Source: Pseudomonas sp. Irchel 3H7 (GTDB lineage: Bacteria; Pseudomonadota; Gammaproteobacteria; Pseudomonadales; Pseudomonadaceae). From it: 64,000 nucleotides of DNA. This document shows positions 61,515 through 64,000 of this stretch, piece by piece. Both the position numbers and the translations under genes were made by a program. The DNA lies in assembly GCF_900187605.1 (NCBI RefSeq), contig NZ_FYEA01000014.1:62001-126000 (forward strand), given 5' to 3'. A model generated the notes under the pieces. That model saw nothing but the letters and a program-made list of their open reading frames with translations. It had not been told where the DNA came from and did no database searches. Numbering within the stretch: position 1 is the first letter of the stretch; each line of letters opens with the position of its first letter.

Positions 61515-61874
61515 ATGATCAAACCAACACCCAACCCACCCGAAACCGACCCCACCTCCCCCTACGAATCCCTCGATTCCAAAAAGCTCCACGACGCCGC
61601 CGACCGCGCCCTCGATCACTACCTCTGCCCACCCGGCTCGACCCCGCCGCCACGTAAAACCCGTCGGATGTACGCCGTCACCGCAGATTTCAAGAACGAG
61701 GAACTGCTGGCCGATGCCAGCGAAACGCTCGCTTCGGCCAGAACCATCGCCCATGACTTCGCCCATCTCATCCCCGCGTCGCAACGCAGGACGCTGTTGG
61801 GGATCGCGCAATTGATCATGCTCGGCGAGCTGGCGGTGAATCGGGTGATGGATAATCTGCAGTTGCCGCAGTAA
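61515..61874 (+). CDS. DUF6124-type small protein, unknown function
   Basis: A 119-residue cytoplasmic protein: MIKPTPNPPETDPTSPYESLDSKKLHDAADRALDHYL, then a helical C-terminal half (ELLADASETLASARTIAHDFAHLIPASQRRTLLGIAQLIMLGELAVNRVMDNL). This resembles the short Pseudomonas family DUF6124, which has no known function. TAGGAG is placed 8 bases before the ATG. The same frame is open upstream to about 61251 through the structured leader, but the ribosome-binding site favours 61515. Confidence 0.75.
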   Translation: MIKPTPNPPETDPTSPYESLDSKKLHDAADRALDHYLCPPGSTPPPRKTRRMYAVTADFKNEELLADASETLASARTIAHDFAHLIPASQRRTLLGIAQLIMLGELAVNRVMDNLQLPQ

Positions 61875-61883
61875 CGCCCCGCG

Positions 61884-61990
61884 ATGATCGTTCCCACCCT
61901 CCTGTGTGGGAATGCCTCAACGGACGCTCCGCGCTCGGCTTCGGAAGGGACGCGGAGCGTCCCGGGCTGCATTCCCACGCAGAGCGTCAC
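61884..61990. repeat. Interrupted GATCGTTCCCAC family inverted repeat
   Basis: Begins GATCGTTCCCACC like the complete repeat at 30577, contains GGGACGCGGAGCGTCCC, and reaches CATTCCCACGCAGAGCGT; the expected closing GGGAACGATC is missing, replaced by the insertion-sequence end. Confidence 0.75.
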
Positions 61991-62430
61991 TAGTGTCCGG
62001 TAAAAACTGCTTCATAGCAGAAGGCAGCCTTGAGCTGCCTTCTGCTCTGTTCGCTTCTGCCTTCGGTGTTCAAGATGTTCGATGCTTGATGGCGTTCGAA
62101 CAACGTATGGGCTAGCCGAATGACGAAGCTGGAAATAGACCCGGAGCCACCTGATCGGCGCTGATAGAGATGCAGCAAAAGGTATGTGATCAGAGCGCTG
62201 TAAATCTGCAGACGAACGGCATTTTCGGAGAGGCAAAAATAGCGTTTGAGCTTTAGGTTTTGCTTGATCCACTTGAAAAACAACTTAATCTGCCAGCGCT
62301 GTTTGTACAGCCCGGCAATTTCTTCAGCAGAGCGAGAAAAGTCGTTAGTGACCAGCACCAGCGGTGTTTCGTGATCATCTCGGCGAATCTGTACTCGGCG
62401 TACCGCCTGATCCCGATAGAGATTCGCCAA
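61990..62430 (-). pseudogene. IS4-family transposase, C-terminal remnant
   Basis: About 146 codons matching the last third of an IS4-group DDE transposase: PLVLVTNDFSRSAEEIAGLYKQRWQIKLFFKWIKQNLKLKRYFCLSENAVRLQIY. The YREK signature should read Y-x2-R-x3-E-x6-K; here the Glu is Lys (AAG, complement of 62284-62286), so the active site is destroyed. The N-terminal two thirds are absent: unrelated sequence begins near 62440. The left end TAGTGTCCGGTAAAAACTGC looks like an IS terminal repeat, inserted in the repeat at 61884-61990. Confidence 0.85.
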
Positions 62431-62447
62431 CCCCGCTGCGCTTCAAA

Positions 62448-62738
62448 TTAAAAGCGGAGGTTTGTCACTTCCATCGAACCTTTTTTCACCAGATCACATA
62501 CGACCGACCTACCGACTTTGAAGTTGAATTGGTGCTTTTGGCTTTCAGGGATCAGAAAGAAAAAACATCTTCCGTCAGGGTCAAGCGGAGGTTCCGGGTA
62601 AGGTGAGCGAATTTTCCCGGCAAGTATGTCTTTTATTCTGACGTATTCATCGTGCGTTCCCGGAAAGATAGTGCCCCTACCAGTTTTTTCGTTGTAGCTT
62701 ACGAATGAACCCACGTCATCTTTATCTTTCAATTCCAT
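62448..62738 (-). CDS. Small protein with cold-shock-domain-like pattern, unknown function
   Basis: Not a recognised family. The ATG at 62738 (GGAGAAAAGGAA upstream) gives 96 residues. DDVGSFVSYNEKTGRGTIFP then DEYVRIKDI and FKVGRSVVCDLVKKGSMEVTNLRF follow the layout of a cold-shock/OB domain (KGxVKWFNxxKGFGFI, DxFVHxxxI, EGxxVxFxxxxxxxGPxAxxV), with an insertion of about 30 residues (AGKIRSPYPEPPLDPDGRCFFFLIPESQKHQF). RNA or DNA binding would follow if true. It lies next to an IS remnant in AT-richer DNA, suggesting transfer. Confidence 0.55.
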   Translation of the reverse strand: MELKDKDDVGSFVSYNEKTGRGTIFPGTHDEYVRIKDILAGKIRSPYPEPPLDPDGRCFFFLIPESQKHQFNFKVGRSVVCDLVKKGSMEVTNLRF

Positions 62739-62827
62739 TTCCTTTTCTCCTTTGCCATCGCATAAGCAAGCGCACCCGATGTGCGGCGCCACCCGGCAAT
62801 CAAACCGCAGCAGCACGCGTCCCACAC

Positions 62828-62843
62828 CTGTAAAACCTGACAG
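62828..62843. promoter_or_regulatory. LexA-like box 1
   Basis: CTGTAAAACCTGACAG fits CTG-N10-CAG and is flanked by AC/GT that extend the dyad. It lies about 90 bp upstream of the minus-strand gene at 62738. SOS control is inferred only. Confidence 0.35.
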
Positions 62844-62911
62844 GTAAGACGTCTTTTCAGACGAAAGGTAAACCTGAGAATCACGCATAAGTCCGGTGAT
62901 ATCGGACCGAA

Positions 62912-62932
62912 AAGCGGACAGATTTATTTAAC
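62912..62932 (+). repeat. GCGGACAGATTTATTTAA element, copy 1
   Basis: GGACCGAAAAGCGGACAGATTTATTTAA matches the element at about 63682-63709 except for a few bases, in the same orientation; the two bracket the gene at 63054-63497. Confidence 0.6.
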
Positions 62933-62977
62933 CATTGATGTATGGCCAAAAGCATTTCAGACGAACGGTGAGAAAAC

Positions 62978-62993
62978 CTGTAACTTCTGACAG
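62978..62993. promoter_or_regulatory. LexA-like box 2
   Basis: CTGTAACTTCTGACAG also fits CTG-N10-CAG, 60 bp before the ATG at 63054. Similarity with box 1 continues outside the core (upstream TTTCAGACGAACGGT, downstream GTTTTCA), so the two may be copies of one longer repeat rather than independent operators. Confidence 0.35.
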
Positions 62994-63053
62994 TAGATGC
63001 GTTTTCATATGTCTGCTTGAGTAGCCACTCATCAACTCAGCAGAGCAATCGTC

Positions 63054-63497
63054 ATGAGCACGGTCAATCGGATTATCGAAGATTTCAACAATATGGAAAA
63101 TTGTGAATTCGTGCAGAACAGTGGATTCGAGCGACCCGATATGGACTTTTTCCTCGGCCCTCGACCCAGTGAAAATTCGGTAATGGTCATCAGAAACTTT
63201 AAAGAAGAAGAGCACTTCGGCGGCAAGGTACTAGGTGTCATGAGCGGAGAGCTTAAAATAACCCTTAAAGCGCCGGCCTCGGCTATCAGCCTTTGGTTCA
63301 TTAATGCCGGGGAAGGGTTTGAAGCCTATTTCTATAATAAAGACAATCAAAAACTCGGCCAGAGCGATCAGCGAGCAAAGGAGGGCGGTAGAACGTTGTT
63401 GGAACTGAAATTCGAACATCCAGACATACACAGCATCACCATCATTGAACCCAACGGGACGATTGTGCTCTTTGACAATATCGTGGCCACTTCCTGA
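63054..63497 (+). CDS. Unknown protein, possible beta-sandwich (jelly-roll) fold
   Basis: Not a recognised family. The 147-residue protein has no signal peptide or membrane segment. GGKVLGVMSGELKITLKAPASAISLWFINAGEGFEAYFYNKDNQKLG, then LLELKFEHPDIHSITIIEPNGTIVLFDNIVATS, has the alternating strands and final FDNI seen in carbohydrate-binding-type jelly rolls. A binding role is inference. No strong ribosome-binding site precedes the ATG. The AT-richer composition differs from the flagellar genes. A terminator follows at 63578. Confidence 0.65.
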   Translation: MSTVNRIIEDFNNMENCEFVQNSGFERPDMDFFLGPRPSENSVMVIRNFKEEEHFGGKVLGVMSGELKITLKAPASAISLWFINAGEGFEAYFYNKDNQKLGQSDQRAKEGGRTLLELKFEHPDIHSITIIEPNGTIVLFDNIVATS

Positions 63498-63577
63498 CTA
63501 CGCAGCCTGACGGGAGCAAGCTCCCTCGCCACAATGACCGCACCAGGAGGCGGACTCTCATTGGGTCAGGCATAAAG
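63498..63577. repeat. REP-like unit after 63497
   Basis: CTGACGGGAGCAAGCTCCCTCGCCACA, a single short palindrome; nothing else is seen here. Confidence 0.5.
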
Positions 63578-63614
63578 AACCGCCGGCCCGTTCAATCGGG
63601 ATGGCGGTTTTTTG
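63578..63614 (+). terminator. Rho-independent terminator
   Basis: AACCGCC and GGCGGTT enclose CGGCCCG/TCGGGAT-type inner pairing and are followed by a T-run, 80 bp after the 63054 gene. Confidence 0.75.
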
Positions 63615-63681
63615 TTGTATCACCGCAATGTCAGGAATCGCGGCGCAGATCCGGCGGAATCGGCTAATCGTCCTTGAGCGG

Positions 63682-63709
63682 ATCCGAGAAAAGGGGACAG
63701 ATCTATTTA
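63682..63709 (+). repeat. GGGGACAGATCTATTTAA element, copy 2
   Basis: CGGATCCGAGAAAAGGGGACAGATCTATTTAA, direct partner of the element at 62912. AAAAGGGGACAGATTTATTT-like strings recur around transposase-related genes in many proteobacteria; this is from memory and untested here. Confidence 0.55.
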
Positions 63710-63767
63710 AGCAGTGATTTAAACAGCGAGACTTGGCCGAGATTTTTTTGCCTACCGGGATGGCCCT

Positions 63768-63829
63768 TTCGCGAGCAAGCTCGCTCCCACAGGGAAACGC
63801 ATTGCAAATGTGGGAGCGAGTTTGCTCGC
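63768..63829. repeat. REP pair
   Basis: TTCGCGAGCAAGCTCGCTCCCACAGGG and GTGGGAGCGAGTTTGCTCGCCAAGG, inverted, at the start of long-repeat copy 2. Confidence 0.8.
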
Positions 63830-64000
63830 CAAGGGGCCAGTGAAGTCAGCGCAAATCATCTTTTAAACTCAGGCGTTTAAAAGACACCTTCAGACACGCC
63901 TTCCAGGCTACAAATTCTTGCGCCATTGCCTACAGCTACGCCAGAATCCGCCGGCTTGTGCGCTTTGGGGTCGGGTTCTATTGTGGTCCGGTCGCTGACA
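63810..64000 (+). repeat. Long direct repeat, copy 2 (continues beyond window)
   Basis: Runs from TGTGGGAGCGAGTTTGCTCG through GGCCAGTGAAGTCAGCGC, the TTTTAAACTCAGGCGTTTAAAAGACACC core, and CGGTCGCTGACA, where the window ends at the position of the first leader hairpin. It very likely continues into another structured leader and DUF6124-type gene. Confidence 0.8.

Noticed and set aside
62928..63301. Minus-strand open frames opposite the 63054 gene
   Set aside because: Shadows of the plus-strand gene; no ribosome-binding site, and the plus-strand gene has its own terminator.
1..64000. Prophage, CRISPR-Cas, tRNA or rRNA genes
   Set aside because: I found no phage structural genes, cas genes, repeat-spacer arrays, tRNA cloverleaf or rRNA sequence in the window.

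Overview
The window comes from a Pseudomonas chromosome, most likely the P. fluorescens group. Three things point there: the sdhCDAB-sucAB-lpdG-sucC cluster facing away from gltA; the ccm genes followed by a fliK-like/fhlB pair and the polar-flagellum/chemotaxis block (cheW, parP, parC, motD, motC, cheB, cheA, cheZ, cheY, fliA, fleN, flhF, flhA); and many REP-type palindromes, one pair around a RAYT gene. Base composition is high GC throughout except around 62.4-63.5 kb, which looks AT-richer. Identifications rest on protein sequences read by eye; no database search was run.

Layout. 1-10.2 kb (minus strand): TCA-cycle enzymes (succinyl-CoA synthetase beta chain, cut by the window edge; lipoamide dehydrogenase; 2-oxoglutarate dehydrogenase E2 and E1; succinate dehydrogenase B, A, D, C), with citrate synthase divergent at 10.6 kb. 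11.9-12.97 kb: about 1 kb without a convincing gene, filled by a large imperfect inverted repeat. 12.97-16.0 kb: acetate permease actP with its small DUF485 partner, and an orphan glycine-betaine binding protein (betX-like). 16.4-22.4 kb: a membrane-anchored GH17 protein, a small membrane protein, an alpha/beta hydrolase overlapping a MlaA-family gene, a DUF808 membrane protein and a TetR regulator. 22.4-23.2 kb: a RAYT between REP pairs. 23.2-30.6 kb: the glyoxylate/glycerate route (HbpS/GlcG-like gene, divergent gcl, hyi, glxR, ttuD, pyk); two identical palindromes sit in the divergent promoter region. 30.7-37.2 kb: urea transporter, K+ channel, orphan sulfate-binding protein, exported protein, MFS transporter, HicAB toxin-antitoxin and a lipoprotein. 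37.2-44.1 kb: complete cytochrome c maturation operon ccmABCDEFGHI. 44.3-46.2 kb: fliK-like gene and fhlB. 46.3-60.9 kb: chemotaxis and flagellar regulation operons. 61-64 kb: accessory region with two copies of a long direct repeat, a structured-looking leader before a DUF6124-type gene, an inactive IS4-family remnant, and two unrecognised genes.

How the genes work together. The first 12 kb supplies most of the oxidative TCA cycle. The gcl-hyi-glxR-ttuD-pyk run would take two glyoxylate to tartronate semialdehyde, glycerate, 2-phosphoglycerate and pyruvate. The ccm operon attaches haem to c-type cytochromes. The flagellar block contains export (FlhA), placement and number control (FlhF, FleN), the late sigma factor (FliA), a full Che pathway with ParC/ParP array positioning, and a second stator pair (MotC/MotD).

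The least explained parts are the 61-64 kb region (structured leader repeat, cold-shock-like small protein, LexA-like boxes), the large inverted repeat after gltA, the four-fold repeat in the CheA linker, and the paired palindromes around gcl.
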